Origin: Erythroxylum novogranatense
Taxonomy: Eukaryota; Streptophyta; Magnoliopsida; Malpighiales; Erythroxylaceae
Length of the DNA stretch: 64,000 nt
Assembly: GCA_029891385.1 (NCBI GenBank)
Contig: CM057233.1
Coordinates: 25,590,150 to 25,654,149, forward strand
Direction: 5' to 3'
Positions 13,384-27,030 of this stretch are shown here, in pieces. Under the pieces are notes generated by a model. The model ran no database searches, was not told the origin of the DNA, and worked only from the letters and a program-made list of their open reading frames with translations. The position numbers were made by a program, and so were the translations under genes. Numbering within the stretch: position 1 is the first letter of the stretch; the number at the start of each line of letters is the position of its first letter.

Positions 13384-16300
13384 ATGCCACCTCGTAGAAG
13401 GAAACGAGGAGCCGTAAGTGGTCTCTTGCACTGACTCTCCAACGAGAGAGGAGAGGACCGATGAGTCTCAGAGCCCAATGCATGCTGAGGCTTCTATCGG
13501 GCTAGAGTGAGCTCATGCATTCGCCGACTCAGAGTCGCCGATTCCGCCAGAGCAAGTGCCCCAGCTTTGATCCGAGGATGTTTGAGCGCTTACTCGTGCA
13601 TTTGTTGAGCATGGGCCGATGCCATGCCTTTCCCATCAGCCCCAGGAAGAGGGAAAAGCGTTCGATAAGTCGAGAAAGTACTTGGCAGCTTGACTTCTTT
13701 GGGACAATTGATCCCGAGGAAGCCGAGACATGGTTACGGAGGATGTAATCGGTGATGGATCGATGGATTGTGAGGCGATGAGCGAGTGGTGTATCCGCCC
13801 TTGTTTGTGGGATGTTCATTGGTGGGAGACCATGGGCAATGATGAGGCCAAGAGGGTTGGCTTGGCAAGATTTTGTGGCGCTTAAGAAGAAATATTTGTC
13901 GAGGTTTATGTCCAGCAGAGCAGAGGGAGTTTCGAGTCTCACTCGTAGGGATATGACGATTCTTGAGTATGAGCGAGGTTCACCCAGCTATCCCAGATGC
14001 CTCCGATCCGATGTCGAGCGAGACCGCCAGATGTCGCAGATTTGAGTCTGGATTGCACTTCATGCATCGAGAGAAGGTAATGTGCAGACTTCAAGGATTT
14101 CCAGCAACTAGTTGAGGCACTCAAGGTTGAGAATATAGAGAACATCAAGAGGTTGCAAACAGAAGAGAAAGGTAGAGATCGCCTAGGGAGAGGAGGTAGC
14201 AGTGCTCCTATGCCGCATGTGAGTGCTAGGAGCTTCCCTGCTTATCTGAGGAGAGGAGCAGTGGTGCTAGCCAGCAGAGGCCGATGAGGACTTCTACTGC
14301 TTCTCACCAAGCTTCACGGTGGGTAGCAGAAGAGGGAGAGGAGATAGATCGGTTATCCCGACGTGTGAGCATCAAGGGAAACCTCAGAGGAGAGTGCTCA
14401 GATCGACAGAGCTTGTTTCAACCATGGGGTGAAGGGACACATTGCTCAGAGAGTGTCCTCACCTCCACGACATGAGAGAGAGGTCGATGCCACCCGAGGA
14501 GGACAGAGACCATGGGTCGAGGATGTGGATCGAGGTAGGTAGTTCCGATGTCGCCAGAGGGCGAGTCTTCCGGGAGACCGAGAGGGCACTGCACCAGCTG
14601 TGGTGTTTTGCTATGACGCGGAGGATGCAGAGGCCGCCCAGATGTTATCCCCTATGGCCCATTTATTTCATTGATGATGTGCTCAGGTTGATTGATCCGG
14701 TTCTACTATTCGCTTGTTTCACGAGTAGACTCATGTGTGTGATTTGGTCATGAGTCCGTTGGATACTCAACGATGGTGAGTAATTCGATTGGCTAGCACA
14801 TTGTGATTAGTCGTGTTTAAAGGATGTGAGCTTCAGATTGGTGGAGAACTTTAGTGGTAGATCGATGCCACTAAGGATGCGCGGATTAAATGTGATATCG
14901 GGTATGGACACATTGAAAAGTACAATGCCCGATCGATTGTAAGCGTAAGATGAGAGTTTGATTTAGATGGCGTAAAAGTGATGTTTATCGGGACAGAAAG
15001 CGAGTCCGCCAGATTGTTTCAAAGAATGACACAGAGAGGATGATGAGTAAGTGGTGTGAGGCTTTTGGCTTATGGATAGACTCTAGAGCTGATAGAGGGA
15101 AGTCGGAGGATATTCCAAAGAGTCGAGATTTTCGACGCCTTCCCGAGGAATTGCTGTGACTACCGCCAACTCTGGAGATTGAGTTTCGATCGAGCTCAGG
15201 TCGTATTAGGTCGATTTCAATTCCGCCTTTATCGGATGGCTCAAAGCGGAATCAAGGAGCTTAAGGAGCAATTGGAGGAGTTATTGGAGAAAGGGTATAT
15301 TCGACCGAAGTTCTTCACCTCGGGGAGCTCTTATCCCATTTGTGAAGAAGAAAGATGGCTCATCGAGAATGTGTGGACTATGAAGTCAATCAGTCATGTT
15401 GAAGAACAGTATCCGCTTCCTCGCATTGATGATCCGCTTGATCAATTGCAAGGAGCGAGTCTTTTCAAGATCGACTTGAGATCGGATATCATCGATTGAG
15501 GATCAAGAAGTCGGATGTGCCAAAGTCCGCCAGACTCCTGGTATGGGCACTTTGAGTTTTGGTGATGCCTTCGATTGACGAATGCTGCCGCGTGCTTATG
15601 GATTTGATGAATCGGTGTTTGCTTTCTTCGACCAATTTATCATTGTCTTCATTGATGATATATTGTGTATTCCAAGAGTGATCGGGAGCACGAGGAGCAT
15701 TTGAGGATGGCTTGGAGACTTTGAGAGCAATGAGTTGTATGCCAAATTTGAGAAATGCGAATTTTGGTCGAGGAAGTTTCATTTCGACACGTGATCTCGC
15801 AGCAAGGAGTTCATGTGGATCCAAAGAAGATAGAAGCAGCCAGAATTGGGAAGCGCCAAGAATGTGGCGTATGAGGAGTTTTCTGGTTTGGGTGCTACTA
15901 CAGACATTTGTCAGGAGGGATTCTCGGCGATATCCGGCCCGATGACGACGAAATTGTTGAGAAAGAATCGAAGTTTGATTGAGTGATGATTGTCGAGGAG
16001 CTTCGAGGAGCCAAGCTCGATTGACGAGTGCTCCGATTTTGGTTTTGCCATCGGGTGATGACGGTTATTCAGATACTGATGATGCTTCGAGGAAGGGTCT
16101 CGATGTGTTTTGATGCGTGGAGATCGGTAATTGCATATGCTTCGAGGTTGAAGTTTTATGAGCTGAATTATCCGACGCATTTATTTGGAGTTAGCAAAGG
16201 TGATATTTGCCTCAAGATTTGGAGGCATTATTTAGATGGAGTTCGATCTGATCTTTACCGATCATAAGAGTCTCAAGTATTTGCTCGAGTCAAAAGGAAT

Positions 16301-17969
16301 TGAATTCGAGGCAATGAGGTGGTTGTGAGCTACTAAAGGACTATGATTTGTTGATTGAGTATCATCCGGGCAAGGTCAATGTTGTGGCGGATGCCTTGAG
16401 CAGGAAGTCGTCGATTGCTCATGTTCGATCGATTTATCTGCCTTTATTGGAAAAGATGGCTAAGCTTAGGATAAGTTTGACACAGGAAGAGCCGGATTGT
16501 CTTCTGGCTAATTTTCGAGTTAGACCGATGCTGAATGAAAAGGTTAGGGATTTGCAGGCTCAGGATGCGGATATGAGCAAGCTTCGGGATGAGATTCAAA
16601 ATGGCAAGGTTTCTGAGATAGATGTGCGGGATGATGGGCTTATGACAGTTGCGGGTAGGTTGTGTATTCCGGATGTGCGGGAGACCAAGGATGAGATTAT
16701 GGATGAGGCACACAATGCGCCTTACACCATGCATCCCGGTAGCACCAGGATGTATCGGGATTTGAGAGAGCACTTTTGGTGAAAAGGCATGAAGAGGGAT
16801 ATAGCAGAGTTCATCAGTAAGTGTCTAGTGTGTCAGCAAGTCAAGGCTGAACACCGTGCACCTTCAGAAGTCGAGGCCGTTGCTATTCCGGAGTGGAAGT
16901 GGCAAATGAGTGACGATGGACTTTGATGGGATTGCCAAGCACCGAGGGAGGCATGATGCTATTTGGGTGATTGTGGATCGGTTGACTAAGTCAACCCACT
17001 TTTTGGCGATTCGACAGACTGATTCTTTGCATGTATTGGCAAAGAAGTATATTGATGAGATAGTGAGATTGCATGGGATTCCGGATTCCATTGTGTCTGA
17101 TAGAGATCCGCGGTTCACTTCGAGGTTTTGGGGCAATTTGCAGGATGCTTTGGGGACCAAGTTGCATTTCAAGATAGCTGCTTCACCCTCGTATCGATGG
17201 TCAACTGAGAGGACTATTCGACTGGAGGGATGCTTCGAGCTTGTGTGATGGATTTTCGAGGAGCATGGATGAGCATTTGCGTTGGTCGAATTTGCTTACA
17301 ACAATTCGTATCTATTCGAGTATCCAGATGGCTCCGATGAGGCTTTGTATGGTGGAGATGTAGGACTCGATTTGTTGGGATGAGGCAGAGATAGTAAATT
17401 GATGGGTCCAGAGTCGATCCAGCATTTACGGTTGAAAAAGTTAATTTGGTTAGCGGCGACTTAAAGGCGCGGCGAGATAGGATGAAGAGCTATGTTGATG
17501 CTCACCGAAAGGAGATGGAGTATGAGGTCGGTGAGAAGGTATTCTTAAGACGCCTCCTTGGAAAGGAGTGCCGAGGTTCTGTAAGAAGGGTAAGTCGAGT
17601 CCGAGGTATGTGGGTCCATGAGATCCTCGAGAGGATTGGACCACTCGCCACTGAGTTGGCGCATCCTGAGTCGTCGCAGATTCATGATGTGTTCCATGTG
17701 TCTATCTTTGAGGAGGTATAGATCGGATCCGTCACATGTTATTCAAAGCTAGTGAGGTTCATTCTTGAGATGATTTGAGCTATGAGGAGCTTCAAAGATG
17801 ATTTTGGATTCTAGGACAAGGTTCTTAGAACAAGACTGTTCCATTAGTAAAAGTCCTTTCGAGGAATCATCTTGGTAGAGGAAGCTACTTGGAGCCATTG
17901 GACGCTATGGGAGAAGTATCCTCATCTCTTCAATGATTGAGTAAATTTCGAGGACTAAATTTCTTTAAG
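13384..17969 (+). pseudogene. Gypsy-2 gag-pol, contig 1 copy, heavily broken
   Basis: Plus-strand Ty3/gypsy polyprotein region, collinear with 43241-47859. The gag start codon at 13384 opens MPPRRRKR. Order: gag (13384-14500), protease (about 14690-14900), reverse transcriptase with FIDD near 15650, RNase H (about 16100-16330), a readable linker and zinc-binding region (16348-16782, ending HPGSTRMYRDLREHFW), integrase core (16910-17250), and a C-terminal chromodomain region (17446-17950). Stops and frameshifts occur every 50-150 codons. In the integrase the same bases are intact in contig 2, so many of these breaks are probably sequence errors, not decay. Confidence 0.85.
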
Positions 17970-17980
17970 AGGGGGAGAAA
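17967..17980 (+). other. Polypurine tract of Gypsy-2, contig 1 copy
   Basis: AAGAGGGGGAGAAA directly before the 3' LTR start TGTTAGACCC. It primes plus-strand DNA synthesis. Confidence 0.85.
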
Positions 17981-18914
17981 TGTTAGACCCTAATTTTTTC
18001 TTATGATCTTATTCAAGTATGAATTGTGATAATTGTGATTTTGCCTTAGTTTGATTAAATTGTGTTGGGCCTTGGTTTTTAGGAAGGGCCCAAGCCCTTT
18101 AGGGTTTAAGAAGAGAATAAGAAAATAATAGAAAGAAGAAAGAGAAGAAGAGAAACGCCATTTATGGAGAGGAAGAGAGAAGAAGAAGAAGAGTTTATGA
18201 TTTCAAGTGGTTTCGACGATTTTAAAGCTTCAATCGGTAAGTTTTAGTCCTTTCTATCTTGTTTATGGTTCGATTAAACCTTAGGATCGTGTGGATTCAG
18301 GAGAATCGATTTGTTTAGGGTTTTGAGGGAAATTGGGAAAATCCTTAGATTGATGATTTTAGGATGAATCAAGCTTAGAATGAGTTAGAATGGTAGATAA
18401 GTCTTGATCTATGCCTTAAATATGTTGCATTTGAGTTTGGAAGCAGATTGAAGTTGGGTTCAGAAATCTGGGTTGAGTCGAGTTCCTCGACCCGCACGCC
18501 GCGACGACGTATGAACACGCCGCGACGAAGAAGGGAGCCACGTCGCAATGAACGGTTAAGGAGCCACGTCATGCGACGTAAATAATTTTACGATTATTCG
18601 TCAAGGAGTGTGAAATCTTTGAGACGTCGCGACGCGTCGGGAGACGTCGCGACGCGGCGACGTGTGGTTCGTGGCGAGCCTTCGGCACCAAGGCATCCTT
18701 CGTCGCGACGAAAGCTGCCCTTCGCTAAGGGCGAGGCCCTTGTTTCCAAATTGAGATGTTTATATTGTTGGGATATCTTTTGGTGTAGATATCCGAATGA
18801 GGTGATCTTGGATTCATTGTGATCTAGAAATTAAGGACTACAAGTTGTATGAAGAAAGGAAATTCGAATTGTTTTGGAAAGTTCGGGAATTTCGATGGGA
18901 ATCGATGGAGACTT
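17981..18914 (+). mobile_element. Gypsy-2 3' LTR, contig 1 copy, cut by the gap
   Basis: The first 934 bases of the 3' LTR, matching 47872-48814, then the contig ends. It keeps variants specific to the 3' LTR (AAGAAAATAATAG and GATGATTTTAGG), which differ from the 5' LTR in both contigs. Confidence 0.9.
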
Positions 18915-19014
18915 NNNNNNNNNNNNNNNNNNNNNNNNNNNNNNNNNNNNNNNNNNNNNNNNNNNNNNNNNNNNNNNNNNNNNNNNNNNNNNNNNNNNNN
19001 NNNNNNNNNNNNNN
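18915..19014. other. Assembly gap of 100 N
   Basis: Exactly 100 N, a common placeholder for a gap of unknown size between scaffolded contigs. The left contig end and the right contig start are in different elements (Gypsy-2 LTR, Copia-A downstream region). Confidence 0.99.
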
Positions 19015-19805
19015 TGTTCATCAAGTAGTCACCAAATGCCTTGAACCAACTCTCGGGAAGAATGCGATTAAGCGAGTTGCATGAAGAACTTCGAGCCTTT
19101 GGAATCAGTTTAATGTCTTCCTCTCCACTGGAATCATTTTATGCCATATTTGTCTCTTGACATCTTCTTCTTTCATTCAACGAGGACATCCATCCGACGC
19201 TTGGTAGGCGGTTTCTCACCAGCAGTGAAGCAATCGTCACCTCCTTATTAAATCCTTTGTGTGAGCATATATTCTTTCCACGAGAGGATGCGATAGTGTC
19301 TTCTACCGGATGGGCGTTCTTCGAGAACTTCCTTATACCTCGTCCGTATAGACAAGTTCTCGTGTCTGAAGAAGTTCTTCCAGCCAGCTCTTGTGATCTA
19401 CGGTTCTACATCCGTGTCGTCACTCCTTGAAGTGACTCAATGTCCCTGAAGTCTTCCATAAACCATGGCTGTTTCCATTGTATAAAACGAAAAATTATCT
19501 TGGAAAACTTTTGAGTGAGAGAAGATTTTGAGAAATTGGTAAAGTAGAAATGAACAGTCGGGAGATGATGAAAAGAAGCTATAATCTCATCTTGATCTAC
19601 TTATAGGGTTATGGTGCGATGGGTTCTCGAACCATTAAGAACCTCGAGTTTGTCATTTTTCCTCAAAAATCTTCCTTGTGAGAAAAGATTACCAATTTGT
19701 AACTCTCTGTATATAACGGCGTTAGTTTCTCCGCGTTATTTTAGCTTTGAATGCTCATTTAGCATCACCATTATTAAGATTGCATCTTATCTTACGGCGT
19801 TCTTC
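19015..19805 (-). other. Copia-A region downstream of pol, possible env-like ORF relic
   Basis: About 790 bases between the contig edge and the pol stop. Copia 3' ends normally go from the RNase H stop through a short purine tract to the LTR, but no polypurine tract or LTR edge is seen here. Some Sireviruses carry an extra ORF, sometimes env-like, in this place. Short minus-strand open stretches exist (around 19270-19480), none with a signal peptide or membrane segment I can show. The match to Sirevirus layout is inference from position only. Confidence 0.35.
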
Positions 19806-22800
19806 TAACTTAGTGGTTTAGTGAAAATATCTGCCCATTGAAGTTGCATTTCAACAAGCGTAGAAATCACCACTTTCTCAGGCTGATGTGTCTCTCTCGG
19901 AAATGATGTCGACTTACATATGCTTCACTCTGGAATCTTTGAATTGGATTCTTTGATAGATTTATCGCTTTTGGTGTTGTAGCAACAAATTGGAATCTCC
20001 TCCTTTTTGGTGAATAGTCTTCAAGTGAGTATTTGATCCTGACGTCGTGGCTGACGACTTCTGGCGAACATATAATACCTTCGGCGGTTGATAAGGGCAA
20101 TTGAGCTTTGTCTCTTGCTTGACGAGGAGACAATTTCCTCGAAAGTGACATCCTCCACTTGTGCTCTTCTTTCAATTCTATCTCCAGCATAGTCCTGTCG
20201 CAATATCAATTAACACGAAATCTTTACCTTTCTCAAACATTAAGCAAAGATCGATGGTACTGCGAGATATCTCAAAATTCTTTTAACAATGATAAGATGA
20301 GACTCTCAGGATCGGCTTGAAATCTTACCTGACATACATACGAGCAGAATATCAGGTCTACTTGCATGAATACTGATGAAAGAACCGATCATCCCTCTAT
20401 ATAGGGTTTGATCCACCTTCTTACCAAGTTAGTCTTTCGACAAAGATTTGAAGGATGCATCGGAGTTGCCATAGGCTTCACATTATTCATGTCAAACTTA
20501 TTCAGCAATTCTTTCACATACTTTTGTTGATGAATGAAGATCTTTCTTGATGCCGCTTAACTTGCAACCCAAGAAAGAACTTTAATTCACCCATCATACT
20601 CATTTCAAATTCTCTTTCATTAGACTCTCAAACCTCAAGCACAACTTTTTGAAGTAGCACCAAATATGATATCATCAAGTAAATCACATCTAAGATAAAA
20701 TCATTTTGAAAACCCTTCTAAGAAGCGTCTTATCAACTTGACCTCTCATGAAACCATTTTCTATCAAGAAGGTACTCAGACGATCATACCAAGCTCTGGA
20801 GCTTGCTTCGAGTCCGTATAAGGCTTTATGAAGTCTATAGACATAATGCTGGGTTTTAACATCTTGAAGCCGGTGGTTGTTTTACATACATTCTTCGATC
20901 ATAAAGCCATTGAAATACTCTTTCGTCCATCCGAAACAACTTTATATCATGACAGATTGCATATGCTAACAAAATCCTTATAGCTTCGAGTCTCGGCTCT
21001 TTTGGAGCATATGTTTCATTGTAGTCTATTCCTTCTTGTTGATTGTAGCCTTGTGCTACTAATGCGCTTGTTATGACTCACTCTTCTGATTAGTCTAACT
21101 TATTCTTAAAACCCATCGGTTCTATAATGGATTTCTTAGGAGGTTTGGAACTAAGAACGAACGTTATTCCTCGTGAATTGATTTAGCTCTTCTTGCATGG
21201 CTAACACCCAAGCTTTATCTTGAAGAGCTTCCTCAACCTTCTTAGGCTCTACTTCGAGATAAAAGTTACATTAGCTTCTCGTGCGAATGCGGACCTAGTC
21301 CTAATTCCTTACGAGGTCTCACAGATAATTAACTCTTACGGATGAGAACTTTTGTACTTCGAATCTCTTCTTAGTTCTATAGTTTCGGAATATCTTGAGT
21401 TTGTTCTCATGAGTGTTCGGCGAGGGAGTTTACGAGTATCATCTAAGTTCTTTGAAGGACCTTCATTCTCCAAGTCATCTTCCTTATGGGGTTGAGAACT
21501 ATCATCAAACTTGACATGGATCGAATCTCTTCAGCAGTCTTTGAAATCAAGTTGTAAACTCGAAAAGCCTTAGGCGATGATGAGTAGCCTAGAAAAATTC
21601 TGGATAGGTCTTGAATCGAATTTATCCATGACTCTTTCGTATTGAATGGAACATTTGCCCAAATGGATGAAAGTGCGATATCTTGATGTTCTTCATTCCA
21701 TAACTCATAAGAGTCTTCTTAGACATAGGTCGCAACAAGATCCATTGCAATATAACATGTTGTATTCACGACCTTCGTAAATACTTAGAAAGATTCATCT
21801 CACATAGCATGGTCCTTGCCATTTCTTGAATCGTCCTATTCTTTCTTTCAACAACTCCATTTTGTTTAGGAGTTCTAGAAATTTGAGAAGTTGTGGAAAT
21901 TCCATTCTCTTCACGAATACTCTAAACTTCTCATTTTAAACTCTCCACCATGATCACTCCGGATACTAGTAATGGACATTCCTTTTTAGCTTCGTAACTT
22001 TACGGATAGGGTTCTAAAGCACTTAAAAGACTTCGCCTTTATGTGATAAGAATAATATCAACAAAATCGAGTAAAGTAATCAACAATGACAAGTCCATAT
22101 TTCTTTCTGCGAAGACTTAATGTCCTTGTAGGACCAAAGAAATCCATATGTAGCAGTTCAAGGTCTTGATGAGGTTACAAAATTTTAGAAGGAAAAGAGG
22201 TTTTAACTTGTTTTCCTTTCAAGCAATTTCACAAAAAGTTCTTTGTCAAAACTTATTTTGGCAAAACTCTTACTAAATCATGTTTTACTAATTTTGAAAT
22301 ATGTTTCAAAGAGACAGACCTAGCTTTTTATGCGAGTTAGTCTTTCTTCTTGGAAGATAGAAAACATGAAATATTTTGATTTTGAAAATCTTAAATTGAT
22401 TTTGTAAAGGTTGTTTCTTCTCTTGGCGGAGAAAAGTATAGACCCATCTTTGTTTCTCGACTTCGCAAAGATTTTGATTGAATATAAGCTGTGAAACCGT
22501 AATCACAACCGACTCACACTAATCAAGTTATGCTTTAGACCATCAACAAGCGGTACATTATTTATGCATGCAAAGGAATCTTTACCTATTTTCCGATTCA
22601 ATAATTTTTCCTATTGGTTGTCTCAAAAGTTCTTGATCCTCCTTCTTATCTTCAAGATCTAGGAACATAGACCTTCTTCCCGTCATGTGTCACGAGCATC
22701 CATTGTCTAAATACCAATGGTGCTTGTCGTATCTTCCAGGAAGGATATCTGTGGAGAAACTATTTTATTTCTTGGTACCCAAACTTTCTTGGGTCCTTTA

Positions 22801-23532
22801 TGGTTAATAGTATGCTTATGATATGATCTATAATGCATATTACTCGGGACGTTGATTAAAATGTGTTATCCTATATCTTTCTTTTTGAATGACAGATTTG
22901 CTACTAGGCTAGTATTGTTTCTAGAACCCTAATCCAATCTTATCACTCTGGATGTCTACATTTTCCAAGCATTTCATTCATTTTCTTTGTACTTTCTATG
23001 AAAGTAGCTAAATCGGTGATAAATTCTTAATCCTTAGCTAAGTCGATTAATTTCTTGATCGATCTACAATCTTTCTTTATCTTCTAATTGTTTCTTTAAA
23101 CAACTATTTTCTCTCTATTATCTCAAGTATGTTTAATATTTTCTACATACTTTTCTTTAACGACTTGTATTGTTTGAGAATAACATGAGAATCTTCTAAC
23201 AATTCGAATAAACATCATACAAATTATCATAATCTGATTTTACCTCCTCATCACTATCTTCCTCGGCCATTAGGAAAATGTTTGTATGTTACGATGACTT
23301 GGAGCACAGTGTCGATTCAGATGAATCTAGGTCCTCCCATGTTGCCATCATGCTTTCTTGCCTTCTCTACTCTTCTTGGGTTTCTTCTTGAGAGTAGGGC
23401 ATTGGACTTGTAGTGTCGAGGCTAGTTGCACTCGTAGCAAATGATAGAAGACTTCTCCGGGCTTAGCTTCATCTTTTCTATTCTTTCACGAATGTCAGTT
23501 ACCTCTGGGCTTCTTCTTCCACATCGTCGCCT
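19806..23532 (-). pseudogene. Copia-A (Sirevirus-type) gag C-end and pol
   Basis: Minus-strand Ty1/copia coding relic, read from right to left. A CCHC knuckle starts CYECN with RHYKSN near 23395-23450. The protease region has YLDNGCS then HMTGR near 22690-22730; the usual catalytic DSG reads DNG, which would be inactive if real. Integrase carries NGVVERKNRTIQEMARTM near 21790-21855. Reverse transcriptase begins with EEALQDKAWVLAMQEEL near 21190-21245 and has active site YLDD near 20665-20685 (family norm YVDD). RNase H ends ADIFTKPLS and stop at 19806-19808, the usual copia terminus. Frames are broken throughout. The gag N-terminal part is at 35042-35853, displaced by Gypsy-1. Confidence 0.88.
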
Positions 23533-25454
23533 TGGCGCCCCTCACCAGTAGGGTACACATTGGGACGCCATTGGGTCGCTCCGACGACATCCCAGATAAG
23601 GAAGTGCTACTACGAAAACAATCTCTAAACACTGTGATGGCATCAATACACTAAATTCCACAATATGAAAATCACTGAAATTTAAAACCATAATAATCAT
23701 TCATTTATAACATCAATCCCAAAATATAGACCAGCCTATCGATTCCTACAAAGCTAAATACATCTCAAAAGGGAAGGCGATACAAGCGTCTCATACTAAG
23801 TCATCCCAAAACAATGTTCCCTAAAAGAAGTCACCCCAAATCGACCGGCCTATGATCCATCACGCCTTGATCACGAACACTCACCGCAGTAAACGTCTAT
23901 CCGGGAGCTAGAGTCCCACCGACGTCTGTAAAATATATTGCAATGTTGGGTGAGTTTGCGAACTCAATGAGAAACCATCATTGATGGTTCATCCAACACA
24001 TGCATATACATATACTATATCTCAAATTACGCTTTAACGCTTTATAAACACTATTCACAATTTACACATTATATTATATCACACTAATATCACAATGCGC
24101 ACTTTACACCGCTACATAATTCTCACATTACACTTCACAATTTACACAATTACAATATCACATATCAATCCACATTTTTCAGACATGTCACTCGCATTCT
24201 CCATCACCCTATACAATCAGATGCATATGTATGCAAAGTCTCTTGTTATGACATTGTTGTGATTGAGCATTTATATTCACATTTTGGCAAGTAGGAGAGC
24301 CCTCGGGTATGCACTATCGCCCACTCACTTAGTGGATAGGAGAGCCCTCTGGGTATGCATATTCCTTTCACAATGATCACAATTTAGGCAAGTAGGAGAG
24401 CCCTCTGGGTATGCACTAACGCCAATTTGGCTCTAGGCCTCTCATCGATAATCGAGCTCAAAGCTGGAATCATCGTGCTCTAGTCACAACGGTAAATTTT
24501 ACCGCTCATATCATGCTAGGCATCGCTCACACTTACACATCCTTACTAGCACATTTATCTCACTTCACTCACTTGTCACAATCGAGCTCTTATTCACAAT
24601 TATATACACTGATTCTCATTCATGAATTCACATTTATGTAGATCACACTTGGTACAATCACTAACACTTATCGCATTTAGCTCATTCACTTCACATGTAT
24701 ATCACTCACCTTTACACTTAATTTATACATATTCACGGCACATATAATCACTTAAAAGTCGAGGAACCAACTAGGTTACTCACAGTAACTTCCGAGCACT
24801 GCCTGGAAGTCCCAGCAATATCCGTGGTGCGACGATCCAGCGGACCTCTAAAACAATCAAACAATTTCTCATCACTAGGTGCTCGATTAAAGATATTCAA
24901 TAATGCATGTCTTTAATTCAAACTTGTATGATGCATGTTCATGATTCTACTGGCACTAAACCCAATTGGCTATCGCTCACTTTACAACCAAAATTCACTA
25001 TTCACTAGGTCAATAGCATTCCCTTTAATTCAATTTCACTTACTCAAACTCTAATCATACTCGCTAGTTACAACGTAACTCTTTGGTCACATTAGAAACT
25101 ATAATGGACTCTCTTTCGATACTTGCAATCCGTAAATCAAAATTCAAACTCTCAATCTTTATCACAATGATAGACCTCTTTCTCTAGTTCATAACGAATC
25201 AAGTATCACCTTAATTGGAATACCATAGACCAAGATATCATCACATCACTGAAACATGTTCAGTAAAACATCTAGTTCATGTTCCCTCCACCAATACCCT
25301 TACTTTGACTCACTTAATCATTTCCAATTTAATACTAAAACCCAAAATTGTTTGTGGAGAGATTAAGAAATGTGTTAGGAATCCAATGCTTCAAGAATCA
25401 GGTCATTTGGAGTTCTATAACTCAAGTTATCCTCAAACACCGATCTATGCATGT

Positions 25455-25690
25455 AATTGTTTTCCTTTAGTCGATTTTTTGCTTCGGTGGTTTTCGCTTC
25501 AGTTGATTTTTGCTTCAGCTGATTTTCGCTTCAGCTGATTTTTACTTCAGCTGATTTTTGCTTCAGCTGATTTTCGCTTCAGCTGATTTTTGCTTCAGCT
25601 GGTTTTTTCTTCAGCTGGTTTTCGCTTCAATTTGGTTTAAACTCGGTGATTTTCCTTCCTTAATTTTTGCTTGACTGATTTTTTTCTGCC
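25455..25690. repeat. CAGCTG minisatellite in Gypsy-1 3' LTR
   Basis: Array of 15-16-base units of the form TTTTCGCTTCAGCTGA, six clear units and flanking decayed ones. It corresponds to 3765-3955 and 33510-33690. Confidence 0.85.
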
Positions 25691-25692
25691 TG

Positions 25693-26107
25693 AACATGTC
25701 CACTTATATAGATCATATCTTTTGACTCCGATATCCAAATTGGACAAACTTGACATCTATCTCATAGAGAAAAAAGATATACAACTTTTAAGAAGGAAAT
25801 TTTGTCTAAATCTATCGATATCACGTCCATATCGTCTGCTTTTGCTTCAGCTGATTTTCCTTGGTGATTTTCGCTAGCTGATTTTCCTTTCACTGGTTTT
25901 CGCCGAACATGTCCACTTATATAGATCATATCTTTTGACTCAATATCCAAATTGGACAAACTTGACATCTATCTCATAGAAAAGAAAGATCTACAACTTT
26001 CAAGAAGGAAATTTTGTCTAAATCTATCGATATCACGTCCATATAATCTGCTTTTGCTTCACGCTGATTTTCCTTGGTGATTTTAAACTTCACCTGATTT
26101 TCCTTTC
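25693..26107. repeat. 213-bp tandem duplication in Gypsy-1 3' LTR
   Basis: Two adjacent copies, each beginning AACATGTCCACTTATATAG, at 25693 and 25906. They include a conserved AT-rich core and a decayed CAGCTG tail. Confidence 0.85.
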
Positions 26108-27012
26108 GGGACATATCACCGAACACTAAAAGTTTCTCAACCACTCATTTAACACTATAACAGAATTTATTCCTCCCCAACTACCCAGGATTTATGAACA
26201 AACACATGAAATACATCTTTCCATGAAAGCAGAAATCTCTCAACTTTATTTCATAAATCTCTAACGATGAGGGGTTTCTCTAACACTTACTGTTGAGAAC
26301 TCAAACAGATCTTCAAGCTCTAAACTCCACACGAAAAGATCAGCTTATGGATTCTCCTTAAATTATAACACCAAAGGTAGAGAAAGGTTGGTGAAAGAAA
26401 GAAAGAACACAAAGTCCTTAGAAGATAATTTGGGTAGGAAGCTACATGTCTCCAGAGAAAAGTTTTGGAAGAAAATGAATAAAGAAGGCTTGACAAGACT
26501 TAACCCATCAGCCCTCAAGAATAGTGACCACCTACTCCTAGCTAGGGTACAAAGTCCAAGTACACATGTCACTTTCTTAATGAATAAACTATAACTTAGT
26601 TACTTTTGAACTAACTCCATTTAGTTCTCCCCTTTCCAATATAACCAAACTATCTCCAACACTTCATTTAATTAATTCTTGCTCCCAACTATAAATATAT
26701 CTTCCAATACACCATAAATTTACCAGCATATACAAATACAATAATTTCACCAAAATTCATAATCGCAAGATTTCATTAACCCAATTATTTCAACATTTTA
26801 AATAATCACAATTCACAAAATCATCTCAATTTCACTTTTCCAAACACAATCACTATCAAATCCGGAACAATCATGAATACATGTCACTATGTATATGCAT
26901 GTGCAAAATGATCTATCTCTAAAATCGAGGCCACAAAACACTCGATCACAAATTAAGCACTAACAACTCTACACTCATAACACGATGCTCATCGCATCGG
27001 TAACGGATCTTC

Positions 27013-27030
27013 TGATTCTCCCTCCTAAAA
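27013..27030 (-). other. Polypurine tract of Gypsy-1
   Basis: The minus strand reads CTTTTAGGAGGGAGAATC between the last coding bases and the 3' LTR, in the position of a plus-strand primer tract. Confidence 0.75.

Larger units (their letters stand above)
23533..27010 (-). mobile_element. Gypsy-1 3' LTR
   Basis: LTR of about 3.48 kb in minus orientation, the downstream LTR of Gypsy-1. Left edge reads TGGCGCCCCTCACC (copy norm TGTAGCGCCCCTCAC) and is preceded by the target duplication CGCCT (23528-23532). The right edge is blurred near 27006: the expected ACGGGATGCTACA reads ACGGATCT. In AT-rich parts it is base-identical to the 5' LTR over stretches of about 200 bases (for example 26665-26860 against 34683-34880), pointing to recent insertion. 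Confidence 0.9.

Noticed and set aside
13529..13942. 137-codon minus-strand open frame opposite the Gypsy-2 gag
   Set aside because: It lies antisense to a recognised gag, has no conserved motif and is not kept in the contig 2 copy in the same form.
18824..19084. Open frames crossing the N run
   Set aside because: They are produced by reading through undetermined bases.
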